DNA of 64,000 nt from Desulfovibrio piger (GCF_900116045.1 NZ_LT630450.1:1059001-1123000); one strand, 5' to 3'; positions 35,023 through 43,861 are shown, counted from the first letter of the stretch. Numbers and translations: made by a program. The notes: generated by a model not told the origin, from the letters alone.

Positions 35023-35580
35023 ATGGCAGACAAAAAACACCTGACCGCCGCCCAGGGCATGGATGCCGCCTGCATCCTCTTCGAGCTCAACAGCAAGCGC
35101 GAACACATCGTCAATCTGGCTTTTGGCGCGGAGATCCCCGAAGCCTGCCTGACAGAGCCCGGCGCCCTGCCCGACTTTTGCGCCGAGTGGCGGGCCTTCG
35201 TCCATGCCACGGTCACGGCCGGGCTCATGCAGCACGCGCCCAACACCGTGCTGGTGGGCTATCTGCGCCGCACCGGCGAGCTGCTGGCCGCCACGGCCAA
35301 AGCCGAAGGCGCCAGCCTGCCTGCCCAGGCCGTGCCGGTCACCGAGGACAGCCTCAATGCCTTCGTGGACGGCCCCTTTGCCGCCTACATGCCCCTGCTG
35401 GCGCAGGAAAAGCAGCACCAGTGCCCCGTGCTCTTCTGCCGCCGTCTGGGCTATGATGAAGACAGCCGCATCGCCCCGGAGACCCTGAAGAAGATCCAGG
35501 CCCGTCTGGCCGCGGTCATGGCCCTGGTCATCACCGCCATCTGGGACAAACTGGACCAGTACGAGATCGCGGCGGACTAG
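35023..35580 (+). CDS. Protein of unknown function downstream of queC
   Basis: 185 residues from ATG 35023, seven bases after queC with GTGAGG as ribosome site. It has no signal or membrane segment. The sequence MADKKHLTAAQGMDAACILFELNSKREHIVNLAFG, AEWRAFVHATVTAGLMQHAPNTVLVGYLRRTGELLAA and CPVLFCRRLGYDEDSRIAPETLKKI is probably alpha-helical, with no motif I recognise. Tight spacing suggests co-expression with queC, but no role follows from that. A long hairpin repeat lies 32 bases downstream. Confidence 0.7.
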   Translation: MADKKHLTAAQGMDAACILFELNSKREHIVNLAFGAEIPEACLTEPGALPDFCAEWRAFVHATVTAGLMQHAPNTVLVGYLRRTGELLAATAKAEGASLPAQAVPVTEDSLNAFVDGPFAAYMPLLAQEKQHQCPVLFCRRLGYDEDSRIAPETLKKIQARLAAVMALVITAIWDKLDQYEIAAD

Positions 35581-35612
35581 GCAGCGCATTATTCAGAAAA
35601 GTTTTGTTGGAC

Positions 35613-35690
35613 GAGAGGGGGAGAGGGACTTTTTCCAGCGGAAAAAAGTCCCTCTCCCCCTCTCGTGCTCTCCCCCTCACCCCCAAAACC
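35613..35690 (-). repeat. Long-hairpin intergenic repeat, copy D
   Basis: Perfect 22-bp arms 35613-35634 and 35643-35664 (left arm begins GAGAGGGGGAGAGGG) with an 8-base loop, then CTCCCCCTCACCCCCAAAACC. Minus-strand orientation. The rest of 35691-35984 holds no gene I can support. Confidence 0.8.
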
Positions 35691-35985
35691 GCTGCTCCGG
35701 TCAAAAACGGATACGGGGCGATACAGGCAGGCGCGTCGTCTGCCGGTCCCCCGGCAAAAGAGGTGAAAGCAAAGAGACAGCGAAGCATCTGGAGCCAGCC
35801 AGCATGCCATCCGACGCATGCCTGGTCTGCCGTAGGAGGGCAGAACCACACGCGGAAAGGGAAAATGAAAGAGGCGCGGGATGAAAAGAAAAATGCCCGT
35901 GTGCTGTGGGGAACGTCCTGCGGCGGGCAGGACGGGATCGCAGGAGCAGGAACAGGGGCCGCAGACAGGCAACGGCCAGGCCCAG

Positions 35986-36017
35986 AAAAAAAGGCTGCCC
36001 GGAAAGCCCGGACAGCC
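35986..36017 (-). terminator. Terminator of the carbamoyltransferase-like gene
   Basis: On the minus strand GGCTG-T-CCGG, loop, CCGG-G-CAGCC, then TTTTTTT. It lies 28 bases after the stop. Confidence 0.85.
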
Positions 36018-36044
36018 ATCGCGAACATCTGGAGGATGGTTGGG

Positions 36045-36941
36045 CTAGATGGCCCGTTCGTTTTCCAAAAAGACCCAGTGCAGCAGGCGCTTGTGCACGC
36101 GCAGGCGGTTTTCCGACTGCAGCAGCAGCAGCGAGGCCGGGCTGGCGAGGATGTCGCTGGCGACCTCGATGGCCTGCATGGGGCTGGTGCCCAGCAGCAC
36201 GCGCGCCTTCGGAGCGGCATGGGCCAGCAGGGCATCATCCACCTTCCACTGCTGCGACATCTCCTCGTCCAGGCCCGAACGGCAACCGGCATAGACGAAA
36301 TTGCAGCCTTCCACGGCCTGCTGGGGCGTATCCACAAAGTCCACCTTCACGCCGCAATGGCGGGCATAGGTCTCCAGCGTGGGGCGGTCTTCCAGTGGCG
36401 GCAGGGCCACCTGCAGGCTGAAGGGGAAGTAGCGCAGGCCCTCGATGAGGGAGAACAGCGTGCCGTTGGTGCAACCGAGCCAGCCCACGCGGGCCTTCTT
36501 CAGATCGTCACGGGTATAGCGCAGCATGCAGGCCACGTCGGCCAGCACATGGGCCGGATGGGCGTCCGGGCTGCCCGCATTGATGATGGGGAACTGCACC
36601 AGATCCCTGTCCACCTTGGTGGCCAGACCGGGGATCCCGTACACATACATGCAGTCCACGAAATAATCGATGACGGCCAGCATCTGGCGCTGGTACCGCT
36701 CCACTTCGGACTTCCAGCCGCCCGTGGCACCCTGGAAGACGATGGAACCGCCCATCTGCCGCACAGCCGCCGAGACGCACAAACGCTCGGCGAACGAATC
36801 CTGCGCAAACAGCAGGACCGCCGTGCGCTCCGTCATGAAGTCGGTACGGCCCTTCGCATCAGGGATCCCGCGTGCCTGCTGCACCAGCAGCCAGGAGCCT
36901 TCTTCACCAAGATCATTGAGTGTCAAAACGTGTCGGGGCAT
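36045..36941 (-). CDS. Divergent ornithine/aspartate carbamoyltransferase-family protein
   Basis: 298 residues from ATG 36941, with GGGAGG eight bases upstream; the longer upstream frame has no ribosome site. It starts MPRHVLTLNDLGEEGSWLLVQQ, like the protein at 21088-21954. The carbamoyl-phosphate loop S-T-R-T-R reads S-F-A-E-R (in LLFAQDSFAERL), so the first Arg is lost, while HPAHVLADV keeps the His-Pro of HPTQ and the last Arg of the loop is kept. A C-terminal LGTSPMQAIEVASDIL stands where HCLP would be. It may act on another substrate, or be the organism's unusual ArgF; no standard argF is in the window. Confidence 0.75.
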   Translation of the reverse strand: MPRHVLTLNDLGEEGSWLLVQQARGIPDAKGRTDFMTERTAVLLFAQDSFAERLCVSAAVRQMGGSIVFQGATGGWKSEVERYQRQMLAVIDYFVDCMYVYGIPGLATKVDRDLVQFPIINAGSPDAHPAHVLADVACMLRYTRDDLKKARVGWLGCTNGTLFSLIEGLRYFPFSLQVALPPLEDRPTLETYARHCGVKVDFVDTPQQAVEGCNFVYAGCRSGLDEEMSQQWKVDDALLAHAAPKARVLLGTSPMQAIEVASDILASPASLLLLQSENRLRVHKRLLHWVFLENERAI

Positions 36942-37138
36942 AAACAACCTCCCAAATCGGACAGTGACGCAGATCCGCCACTGGCCTCCAGAATAACAAA
37001 CAGCCCGCGCCCCTGTCCAGAAGCTGCATGGTATCCGCGGCTTGTGAAAACGGCACGACATTTGCCGCCGGACGATTTTGCGGCTATACTCTTTCCTGCC
37101 CTGAGGGCCCCTGCCCGGCCCGTCTTTTCGGAGGTCAC

Positions 37139-37801
37139 ATGAAAGCCTGTTTTTTTGATCTGGACGGCACCCTGCTGGACACCCTTGCCGACATCGGCGG
37201 GGCCTGCAATGCCGTGCTTGCCGCCCACGGCTATCCTGTCCATCCTGTCAGCGCCTACCGGCAGATGGTCGGCAACGGCTTCCCCATCCTCATGCGCCGG
37301 GCCCTGCCCGGGGCCGTGGTGGCCCAGGGCCCGCAAGCACGTCTGGATGCCCTGACCGAGGAGGGGCGCCGCTATTACGCCGCGCACCTCAGCATCCGCA
37401 CCGCCCCCTATCCCGGCCTTGCCGCGGTCCTTGGCCGCCTGCAGGATGCCGGGCTCCGGCTGGCCGTGCTTTCCAACAAGCCGGAAGACCTCACCCGCGC
37501 CCTGGTCCCGCTGCACTTTCCCGCCGTCCGCTTCGATGCGGTGCGCGGCGGCCGGCAGGACGCCCCCCTCAAGCCCGACCCCACGGTCCTTTTGCAGATG
37601 GCGGCGGGCATGGGCGTGGCCCCGCGGGACTGCGCCTATGTGGGCGACAGCGACGTGGACATGATGACGGCGCGCAACGCGGGCATGACGGCCGTGGGCG
37701 TGGCCTGGGGCTTCCGGGGAGCGGCCGAGGTGCAGGCCGCCGGCGCGGACAGGGTGGCCGCCGATGCCGAAGAACTTGCACATATCCTTTTGAGAGCCTG
37801 A
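37139..37801 (+). CDS. HAD-family phosphatase, phosphoglycolate-phosphatase-like
   Basis: 220 residues from ATG 37139 with GGAGG five bases upstream. Motif I is FFDLDGTLLDTLADIGG (two catalytic Asp), motif II is the Ser in LAVLSNKPEDL, Lys of motif III is in APLKPDP, and motif IV is YVGDSDVDMMTARNAG. An alpha-helical cap of Gph type lies between motifs I and II. The physiological substrate cannot be read from sequence; phosphoglycolate phosphatase is the nearest named group. It lies six bases before the ferredoxin-like gene and is probably co-transcribed with it. Confidence 0.85.
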   Translation: MKACFFDLDGTLLDTLADIGGACNAVLAAHGYPVHPVSAYRQMVGNGFPILMRRALPGAVVAQGPQARLDALTEEGRRYYAAHLSIRTAPYPGLAAVLGRLQDAGLRLAVLSNKPEDLTRALVPLHFPAVRFDAVRGGRQDAPLKPDPTVLLQMAAGMGVAPRDCAYVGDSDVDMMTARNAGMTAVGVAWGFRGAAEVQAAGADRVAADAEELAHILLRA

Positions 37802-37807
37802 GGTAGT

Positions 37808-38527
37808 ATGGAACGTCCCATCATCGAAATCGACGAAGAAAAGTGTGACGGCTGCGGCCAGTGTGTGCTGGACTGCGCCGAAGGGGCCCTTGCCGTGGTG
37901 GACGGCAAGGCCCGCCTGATCCGCGACAGTTACTGCGACGGCCTGGGCGCCTGCCTGAACTGTCCCCGAGGCGCCCTGCGCATCGTCATGCGCGAGGCCG
38001 AAGCCTTTGACGAGGCCGCGGCCCTGGCCGCCAAGGCCGCCCGCGACGGCCAGGCCCGTCCGCAGGGCTGCCCCGGCAGCCGGGTGCGCACCTTCGCTGT
38101 CCCCGGCAACGCAGCCGCGCCCGCCCTGACGCCCCTCATTTCCGCCGCCGGCAACGACGTCCCCCCCAGCCTGCGCGCCCGCACCCCCAGCTGGCCCATC
38201 CAGCTGCGCCTGCTGCCGCCCCAGGCCCCCTTCCTGAGCGGGGCCCATGTCCTGCTGGCCGCCCAGTGCGCCGGTTTCGTCCTGCCCGGCCTGCATGACG
38301 ACTGGCTGCAGGGCCGCATCCCCGTCATCGCCTGCCCTAAGCTGGACAATAACGGCGACTATGCCGAGCGTCTGACACGCCTGTTCGCCATGCGGCCCGC
38401 CAGCGTCACCCTGTTGCGCATGAGCGTCCCCTGCTGCGCCGCGCTAGAACATCTGGCCCGCCAGGCGCAGGAAGCCGCCGGCAGCCATGCCGCCCTGCAG
38501 TGCCACACCGTCCACCTGCCCCGGTAA
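37808..38527 (+). CDS. 4Fe-4S ferredoxin-domain protein
   Basis: 239 residues. The first ~60 carry two cluster motifs: CDGCGQCVLDC and, less regular, CDGLGACLNCP. The remaining ~180 residues contain a second domain with CAGFVLPGLHDDW, VIACPKLDNNGDYAERL and LLRMSVPCCAALEHLARQ, which adds four more cysteines of a cluster- or metal-binding look. This layout is common in 4Fe-4S proteins of sulfate reducers, but the partner is unknown. It starts six bases after the HAD gene with GAGG as ribosome site. metA follows after a clear promoter. Confidence 0.8.
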   Translation: MERPIIEIDEEKCDGCGQCVLDCAEGALAVVDGKARLIRDSYCDGLGACLNCPRGALRIVMREAEAFDEAAALAAKAARDGQARPQGCPGSRVRTFAVPGNAAAPALTPLISAAGNDVPPSLRARTPSWPIQLRLLPPQAPFLSGAHVLLAAQCAGFVLPGLHDDWLQGRIPVIACPKLDNNGDYAERLTRLFAMRPASVTLLRMSVPCCAALEHLARQAQEAAGSHAALQCHTVHLPR

Positions 38528-38554
38528 ATCCCTACAAAAAATCCCGGAATAATC

Positions 38555-38585
38555 TTGACAAAAACATAGCTGAAAACTATGTTTT
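38555..38585 (+). promoter_or_regulatory. Promoter of metA-rrf2-nifU-nifS with palindromic operator
   Basis: TTGACA (38555-38560), 17-base spacer, TATGTT (38578-38583). Within it a perfect inverted repeat AAAACATAG (38561-38569), 7-base gap, CTATGTTTT (38577-38585) fills the spacer and covers the -10 box. A repressor bound here would block the polymerase. The Rrf2 protein encoded two genes on is the obvious candidate. Confidence 0.7.
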
Positions 38586-38618
38586 AGACAGGAACACATC
38601 CTGACCAACGAGGAAGAC

Positions 38619-39545
38619 ATGCCCATCCAGATTCCCGCCGACCTGCCCGCACGCAGCGCTCTGGAAAGCGAAAACATCTTTGTCATGACGGACGAACGCG
38701 CCATCCGGCAGGACATCCGCCCGCTGGACATCGTGATCGTCAATCTCATGCCCACCAAGATCGCCACCGAAACACAGCTGCTGCGTCTGCTGGGCAACTC
38801 GCCCCTGCAGGTCAACATCACCCTGCTGCGCACGGCGGAGCATCAGTCCAAGAACACGCCCCTGCAGCATCTGGAGCGTTTCTACAAGACCTTCAGCGAG
38901 ATCCGCCACCGCAGCTTCGACGGCATGATCGTCACCGGGGCCCCCGTGGAGCATCTGCCCTTCGAGCAGGTGGACTACTGGCAGGAACTGCTGGACATCA
39001 TGACCTATGCCAACGGGCATGTCTTTTCCACGCTCTATATCTGCTGGGCCGCCCAGGCCGCGCTGTACCACTTTTACGGCGTGCCCAAGTACGAACTGCC
39101 GGAAAAACGGTCGGGCATCTTCCGCCATCAGGTGCTGCATCCCGACTGCCGTCTGTTCCGCGGCTTTGATGACGACTTCCCGGCGCCGCATTCGCGCCAT
39201 ACCGAAGTCCGCGCCGAAGACGTGCGCCGCACGCCCAATCTGCGCATCCTGGCCGAGTCCGACGAGGCGGGCCTGACCCTGGTGGAGAGCCTGGACCATT
39301 CCCAGGTCTTCATGACCGGTCATCTGGAATATGACCGCGGGACCCTGGACGCGGAATACCGCCGGGACCTGGCCCGCGGCATGGATCCCCATGTGCCCAG
39401 CCACTACTACCCCAATGACGACCCCAGCCAGCTGCCGCGCATGAACTGGCGGGCCCACGCCCACCTGTTCTACAACAACTGGCTCAACTATTACGTCTAT
39501 CAGGAAACCCCCTACGACTTCGTCATGCAGGGCCAAAACTCCTGA
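38619..39545 (+). CDS. metA: Homoserine O-acyltransferase (MetA family)
   Basis: 308 residues. It activates homoserine for methionine synthesis by acylation; whether it uses succinyl- or acetyl-CoA cannot be told from the motifs I can see. The class I glutamine-amidotransferase-like fold is complete: [13 protein letters not shown], the nucleophile in [17 protein letters not shown], and the downstream His and Glu in [16 protein letters not shown] precedes the ATG. It is the first gene of an operon with an Rrf2 regulator and NifU/NifS, a link between sulfur amino acids and cluster assembly. Confidence 0.94.
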   Translation: MPIQIPADLPARSALESENIFVMTDERAIRQDIRPLDIVIVNLMPTKIATETQLLRLLGNSPLQVNITLLRTAEHQSKNTPLQHLERFYKTFSEIRHRSFDGMIVTGAPVEHLPFEQVDYWQELLDIMTYANGHVFSTLYICWAAQAALYHFYGVPKYELPEKRSGIFRHQVLHPDCRLFRGFDDDFPAPHSRHTEVRAEDVRRTPNLRILAESDEAGLTLVESLDHSQVFMTGHLEYDRGTLDAEYRRDLARGMDPHVPSHYYPNDDPSQLPRMNWRAHAHLFYNNWLNYYVYQETPYDFVMQGQNS

Positions 39546-39556
39546 GCGAGGCTGCC

Positions 39557-40018
39557 ATGAAGTTTTCCACCAGAACCCGCTACGGTCTCCGTTTCCTGCT
39601 GCGCCTGGCGGCCCAGCCCGACAACTCCCTGCTCCAGCTGGGGCAGGTGGCCCAGGAGGAATCCATCTCCCCCGGCTACCTGGAACAGATCGTGCGGGCC
39701 CTCAAGCCGCTGGGCATCCTGCGGGCCGTGCGCGGTTCCGGCGGGGGCTACGCCCTGTCCAAACCACCGTCAGAAATCAATATGGAGGATGTCTTCCTGC
39801 ATCTGGAAGGCGAGATATCCCCCGTTTCCTGCCTCGGACGCGGCAAGGTCTGCCAGCGCGAGGGGCTTTGCTCCACCAGGGCCTTCTGGCACCAGCTGGA
39901 CGAACACGTCCGTGACTTCCTGCGCCACCAGACCCTGCAAAACATCATCGAATCAGAAAGATCCTGTTGCCAGGATCCGGGAGAACATCATGTGGAACTA
40001 CACGAACGCCGTCCATGA
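39557..40018 (+). CDS. Rrf2-family regulator, IscR-like
   Basis: 153 residues. The winged-helix domain MKFSTRTRYGLRFLLRLA, LGQVAQEESISPGYLEQIVRALKPLGIL, RAVRGSGGGYALSKPP is typical Rrf2. Three cysteines in CLGRGKVCQREGLC (Cx6C, Cx5C) resemble the cluster ligands of IscR, so it may sense iron-sulfur status. It sits between metA and nifU, starts 11 bases after metA, and its last 29 bases overlap nifU. It most likely controls this operon by the palindrome in the promoter; other Rrf2 roles such as cysteine sensing remain possible. Confidence 0.88.
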   Translation: MKFSTRTRYGLRFLLRLAAQPDNSLLQLGQVAQEESISPGYLEQIVRALKPLGILRAVRGSGGGYALSKPPSEINMEDVFLHLEGEISPVSCLGRGKVCQREGLCSTRAFWHQLDEHVRDFLRHQTLQNIIESERSCCQDPGEHHVELHERRP

Positions 40019-40832
40019 ACATTTTCTCCATCCGCACAACGCCGGCCCCATGGAAGACGCCAACGCCATCGGCGAAGTGGGCAGCCTGGCCTGTGGCGAC
40101 GCCCTCAAGCTCTATCTGAAGATCAACGATGACGGCATCATCGAAAAGGCCAGCTTCGAGACCTTCGGTTGCGCCAGCGCCATCGCTTCCAGCTCCGTAC
40201 TGACCGACATGGTCAAGGGCATGAAGGCCGAGGACGCCCTCAAGCTCACCAACAAGGAGATCGCCGAAGCCCTGGGCGGCCTGCCCAAGGAAAAGATGCA
40301 CTGCTCCGTCATGGGCCAGGAAGCCCTGGAGGCCGCCATCCGCCAGTGGAAGGGCGAGACGCCCGTGCCCCACGCCCATGAGGAAGGCCGCCTGGTCTGC
40401 AAGTGCTTCGGTGTGACCGATGCCCAGATCATCCGCGCCATCCGCGAGAACGGCCTCAAGACCGTGGAAGAGATCACCAACTACACCAAGGCCGGCGGCG
40501 CCTGCGGAGACTGCCAGGACCAGATCGCCGAGATCCTGGCCGCCGAACTCCAGCAGAAGCCCCTCACCGAGCTGCGCCCGGTCAGCAAGCCCCGCATGAC
40601 CAATGTGCAGCGCATGCAGCTGGTCATGAAGACCATCGAAGAGGAGATCCGGCCCCAGCTGGCCGCCGACGGCGGCGACATCGAGCTGGTGGACGTGGAC
40701 GGCAAGCGCGTGGTCGTGTCCCTGCGCGGCCGCTGCGCCCAGTGCCGCTCCAGCGAAGTGACCATCCGCAACCTGGTGGAACGTGTCCTGCGTGAACATG
40801 TGGAAGCCGACATCGTCGTCGAGGAAGCCTAG
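39990..40832 (+). CDS. nifU: Iron-sulfur scaffold NifU (three-domain)
   Basis: 280 residues from ATG 39990, inside the end of rrf2, with GGGAGA as ribosome site. It has the full NifU plan: an IscU-like scaffold (residues 1-125, with Cys in SLACGDALKLYLKI, FGCASAIASS and MHCSVMG), a central [2Fe-2S] domain (CKCFGVTDAQIIRAI, then CGDCQDQIAEIL) and a C-terminal Nfu domain with CAQC at residues 249-252. It builds clusters on sulfur supplied by NifS. nifS begins two bases after its stop. Nothing nearby indicates nitrogen fixation, so it is probably the housekeeping system. Confidence 0.95.
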   Translation: MWNYTNAVHEHFLHPHNAGPMEDANAIGEVGSLACGDALKLYLKINDDGIIEKASFETFGCASAIASSSVLTDMVKGMKAEDALKLTNKEIAEALGGLPKEKMHCSVMGQEALEAAIRQWKGETPVPHAHEEGRLVCKCFGVTDAQIIRAIRENGLKTVEEITNYTKAGGACGDCQDQIAEILAAELQQKPLTELRPVSKPRMTNVQRMQLVMKTIEEEIRPQLAADGGDIELVDVDGKRVVVSLRGRCAQCRSSEVTIRNLVERVLREHVEADIVVEEA

Positions 40833-40834
40833 CC

Positions 40835-41989
40835 ATGAAGACCATCTATCTCGATAACAACGCCACCACCGCCGTGGCTCCCGAAGTCCGGGAGGCCATG
40901 CTGCCCTACCTCACGGACCTGTACGGCAACCCGTCCAGCATGCATACCTTCGGCGGCCAGGTGGGCCGCGCCGTGGAGGAAGCCCGCGAACGCATGGCCG
41001 CCCTGCTGGGCGCCCATCCCGACGAGATCATCTTCACGTCCTGCGGCTCCGAAAGCGACAACGCCGCCATCTGGTCCGCCCTGCAGACCCAGCCCGAAAA
41101 GCGCCACCTCATCACCACCCGCGTGGAGCATCCCGCCATCCTCAACGTGGCGCAGTACTGGGAGCGCCAGGGCTACCGCGTGACCCTGCTCGGCGTGGAC
41201 AGCAAGGGCCGCCTGGATCTGGACGAATACGCCGCCGCCCTGTCCGACGACACGGCGCTGGTCTCCATCATGTACGCCAACAACGAAGTGGGCAATGTCT
41301 TCCCCATCAGCCGCATGGCGGAGATGGCCGCCGAAAAGGGCGTGCTCTTCCATACCGACGCCGTGCAGGCCGTGGGCAAGGAAGCCATCGACCTCGGCAG
41401 GCAGCCCATCTCCATGCTCTCCCTGTCCGGCCATAAGCTGCATGCGCCCAAGGGCATCGGTGTGCTCTATGTGCGCAAGGGCGTGCGCTTCCGTCCCTTC
41501 CTGCGCGGCGGGCACCAGGAGCGCGGCCGCCGTGCCGGTACCGAGAACGTGCCCTACATCGTCGGCCTGGGCACGGCCGCCCAGCTGGCCGGACAGCACA
41601 TGCAGGAAGAGCGCACCCGGGTGGCCCGCCTGCGCGACAAGCTGGAACAGGGCCTGCTGGCTGCCGTCCCTGACTGCATGGTCAACGGCGATCCCGAGAA
41701 CCGCCTGCCCAACACCACCAACATCGCGTTCAAGAATGTGGAAGGCGAAGCCATCCTGCTGATGCTGGACCAGCTGGGCATCTGCGCCAGCTCCGGTTCC
41801 GCCTGCACCTCCGGCAGCCTGGAGCCCTCCCATGTGCTGCGCGCCATGGGCGTGCCCTTCAACTACGCCCACGGCTCCGTCCGCCTCTCCCTCTCCCGCT
41901 ACACCACGGAAGAAGAGATCGACTTCGTGATCGAGAACATGCCCCTGGTCATCAAGACCCTGCGCGACATCTCGCCGTTCAAGAACTAG
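40835..41989 (+). CDS. nifS: Cysteine desulfurase
   Basis: 384 residues. It takes sulfur from cysteine as an enzyme persulfide and passes it to NifU. The start MKTIYLDNNATTAVAPEVREAML is typical NifS/IscS. The PLP lysine is Lys201 in SLSGHKLHAPKG and the catalytic loop cysteine is Cys324 in SSGSACTSGSLEPSHVL. The length and the short loop suit the NifS/IscS class rather than SufS. It ends the metA operon; two hairpins follow. Confidence 0.96.
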   Translation: MKTIYLDNNATTAVAPEVREAMLPYLTDLYGNPSSMHTFGGQVGRAVEEARERMAALLGAHPDEIIFTSCGSESDNAAIWSALQTQPEKRHLITTRVEHPAILNVAQYWERQGYRVTLLGVDSKGRLDLDEYAAALSDDTALVSIMYANNEVGNVFPISRMAEMAAEKGVLFHTDAVQAVGKEAIDLGRQPISMLSLSGHKLHAPKGIGVLYVRKGVRFRPFLRGGHQERGRRAGTENVPYIVGLGTAAQLAGQHMQEERTRVARLRDKLEQGLLAAVPDCMVNGDPENRLPNTTNIAFKNVEGEAILLMLDQLGICASSGSACTSGSLEPSHVLRAMGVPFNYAHGSVRLSLSRYTTEEEIDFVIENMPLVIKTLRDISPFKN

Positions 41990-41996
41990 CAAGGAT

Positions 41997-42050
41997 CGCG
42001 GGGAGGGGGAGCCCCTCCCCGCACCATTCCCTTCAAAAAACGCTCCATAC
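41997..42050 (-). repeat. Degenerate long-hairpin repeat, copy G
   Basis: GCGGGGAGGGG, loop GAG, CCCCTCCCCGC (41998-42022), followed by ACCATTCCCTTCAAAAAACGCTCC, which matches the tail order of copy A (CCATCC then AAAAACGTT). It lies a few bases after the nifS stop and may serve as its terminator. Confidence 0.5.
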
Positions 42051-42053
42051 TTC

Positions 42054-42099
42054 CATGACAGAAGCCCTCCCGGTCCAGGCCGGGAGGGCTTCTGTCATG
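42054..42099. terminator. Perfect 20-bp hairpin between nifS and the porin gene
   Basis: CATGACAGAAGCCCTCCCGG (42054-42073), loop TCCAGG, exact 20-base partner at 42080-42099. It has no T run of its own. It probably ends transcription from nifS or blocks read-through between convergent genes. Nothing gene-like is visible in 42100-42259. Confidence 0.6.
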
Positions 42100-42259
42100 G
42101 GGGCCCGGCCCTGTGCCCTCTGACTGGCTGCCCCGGTACCTCACGTTTCCTGCATGCCCCCCCGCCCCCTGGCTGCCCCCTGGAACGACTCATGCCCTTC
42201 CGGGAAGTCCATGAAAGGAACAATACCGCTTCCAGAAGGCAACGCAGGGCAAAGCACAT

Positions 42260-42284
42260 GAAAAAGCCCCGCCGAAGCGGGGCT
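42260..42284 (-). terminator. Porin gene terminator
   Basis: On the minus strand AGCCCCGC, loop TTCG, GCGGGGCT, then TTTTC. It lies 51 bases after the stop. Confidence 0.85.
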
Positions 42285-42334
42285 GGAAGACCGGGGGGCC
42301 GGAGCCCCCACGGTCGAACTTCTCAAGCCGAAGC

Positions 42335-43861
42335 TTAGAAGGAGTACACGAAGGACAGGTTCACGTTCCAGGCGTCGTAGGTGCCGCCATCACGACCGGT
42401 GAAGCCAGACATGGGGTTCTTGCCCCAGGTGCTGCGGCTGTCATCCAGCCACATGGCGATGTAGGCAGCGTCCAGCATGATGGTGAAGTTGTCGTACATC
42501 TTGTAGGTGTTGGTCAGGCCGATTTCCAGAGCGTAATCTTCGGTGGTCAGATAAATCGGGTCGTAAGCACCATCATAGTAAGGAGCAGCAGGACCGCTCA
42601 CGAAAGTACCGGGCTTTTCAGCAGCGCCACGCACATACTTGGCCATCTTGGGAGCGTTGGTGCCGCCCATGAAGTTCACACGCAGGGTGTGCTTCAGGTC
42701 TTCCAGGAAGCTCACGTCCTTCAGGCGAACACCCACACCCCAGGTACCCACCATGGTGGAACCCAGGACACATTCACGGGCGATGTAGGGGTTGCCGTTG
42801 AAGGCGAAGTTGGAGAAGTCATTGTTGCCGTTGGCGCTCACCACAGGCATACGCTCGGAACCGTTCCGCGGATTGCTGTCGTCACCGGAACAATACCAGC
42901 CGTAGATGCCGGGAGTACCCCAATCCAGCTTGTATTCCAGCAGCAGGCTGGCCAGCCAGCCTTCGCGGTTCATCTTTTCGTCTTCGTAAGAAGCAGAACC
43001 GTAGTTCACATCCCAGGCGATGCGGAAGGGATCCCAGTAGGTCACTTCGCCGGTCACGCCAGCCCAGAAGGCATTGCCGTAGGAGTCATTGTTATCGGTA
43101 CCCACAAAACCGGACACCAGGCCCTTGGAAGCACGTCCCCAAGCGGAACCATAGCTCTTGGTGCCATCACCATACATGCCGGGACCCATGGCAGCGTACA
43201 TGACCCAGGGGGTCACCTTCACGCCGTCGAAGGTCAGGGGCAGCAGCACAGCGAACATGTCCATGTTGTCCATGTAGTTGTCCCACTTGGTACCAGCATC
43301 GGTGCTCTTGTAACCGTAGTTGTCGTTGTACGGACGGGCCCAGAAAGCGGTCAGGCCCACGTTTTCGTTGAACTGGTAGTTCAGGCTGACGGCGGCCACG
43401 TCATCGTCGAGGATCTGGGAAGCGTTGGTGGTGAAGGCAGGCAGAGCCAGGCCCTGGATACCCATGCGGACCTTCAGGTCGGTCTGGGGAACCATCCAGT
43501 CGATGTAGGCGCGCTTCAGTTCCACCACGCTGTTGTTGTCAGCACCCAAGGCGCCGCCGGTCTCATTCTGGCCCCAAAGCTGGTCACCGATTTCGAAGAA
43601 CACGGTACCGGACAGGGATTCGGAGGCCACGGCGTCCAACTGCAGGCGGACACGCTGGCGGGCTTCGAATTCGTCTTCGTTGCCCTTGCTATTCGTGTAA
43701 CCAGAGTTACGGGCGGCCTTGCTCTTGGCAAAATCACCGTGCATGCCGTAGTCGAACGACATGATCCACTGGCCCTTGGCCTTGAAGTCGATAGCGTTGG
43801 CGCCGGTAGCGGCACCCAGCATCATAGCGGCAGCCAGAGCGAGAGTCATAAGCTTCTTCAT
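42335..43861 (-). CDS. Desulfovibrio-type outer-membrane porin
   Basis: 508 residues from ATG 43861, with GGAAGG about eight bases upstream. A Sec signal MKKLMTLALAAAMMLGAATGANA is followed by a long stretch of alternating, aromatic-rich beta strands (FDYGMHGDF, RQRVRLQLDAVASESLSGTVFFEIG, KRAYIDWMVPQ, SLNYQFNENVGLTAFWARPY) and a C-terminal strand ending WNVNLSFVYSF; the terminal Phe is the usual mark for outer-membrane insertion. It resembles the homotrimeric porins abundant in Desulfovibrio. The lower-GC codons at several positions and a strong promoter suit a highly expressed protein. The solute range is unknown. Confidence 0.88.
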   Translation of the reverse strand: MKKLMTLALAAAMMLGAATGANAIDFKAKGQWIMSFDYGMHGDFAKSKAARNSGYTNSKGNEDEFEARQRVRLQLDAVASESLSGTVFFEIGDQLWGQNETGGALGADNNSVVELKRAYIDWMVPQTDLKVRMGIQGLALPAFTTNASQILDDDVAAVSLNYQFNENVGLTAFWARPYNDNYGYKSTDAGTKWDNYMDNMDMFAVLLPLTFDGVKVTPWVMYAAMGPGMYGDGTKSYGSAWGRASKGLVSGFVGTDNNDSYGNAFWAGVTGEVTYWDPFRIAWDVNYGSASYEDEKMNREGWLASLLLEYKLDWGTPGIYGWYCSGDDSNPRNGSERMPVVSANGNNDFSNFAFNGNPYIARECVLGSTMVGTWGVGVRLKDVSFLEDLKHTLRVNFMGGTNAPKMAKYVRGAAEKPGTFVSGPAAPYYDGAYDPIYLTTEDYALEIGLTNTYKMYDNFTIMLDAAYIAMWLDDSRSTWGKNPMSGFTGRDGGTYDAWNVNLSFVYSF

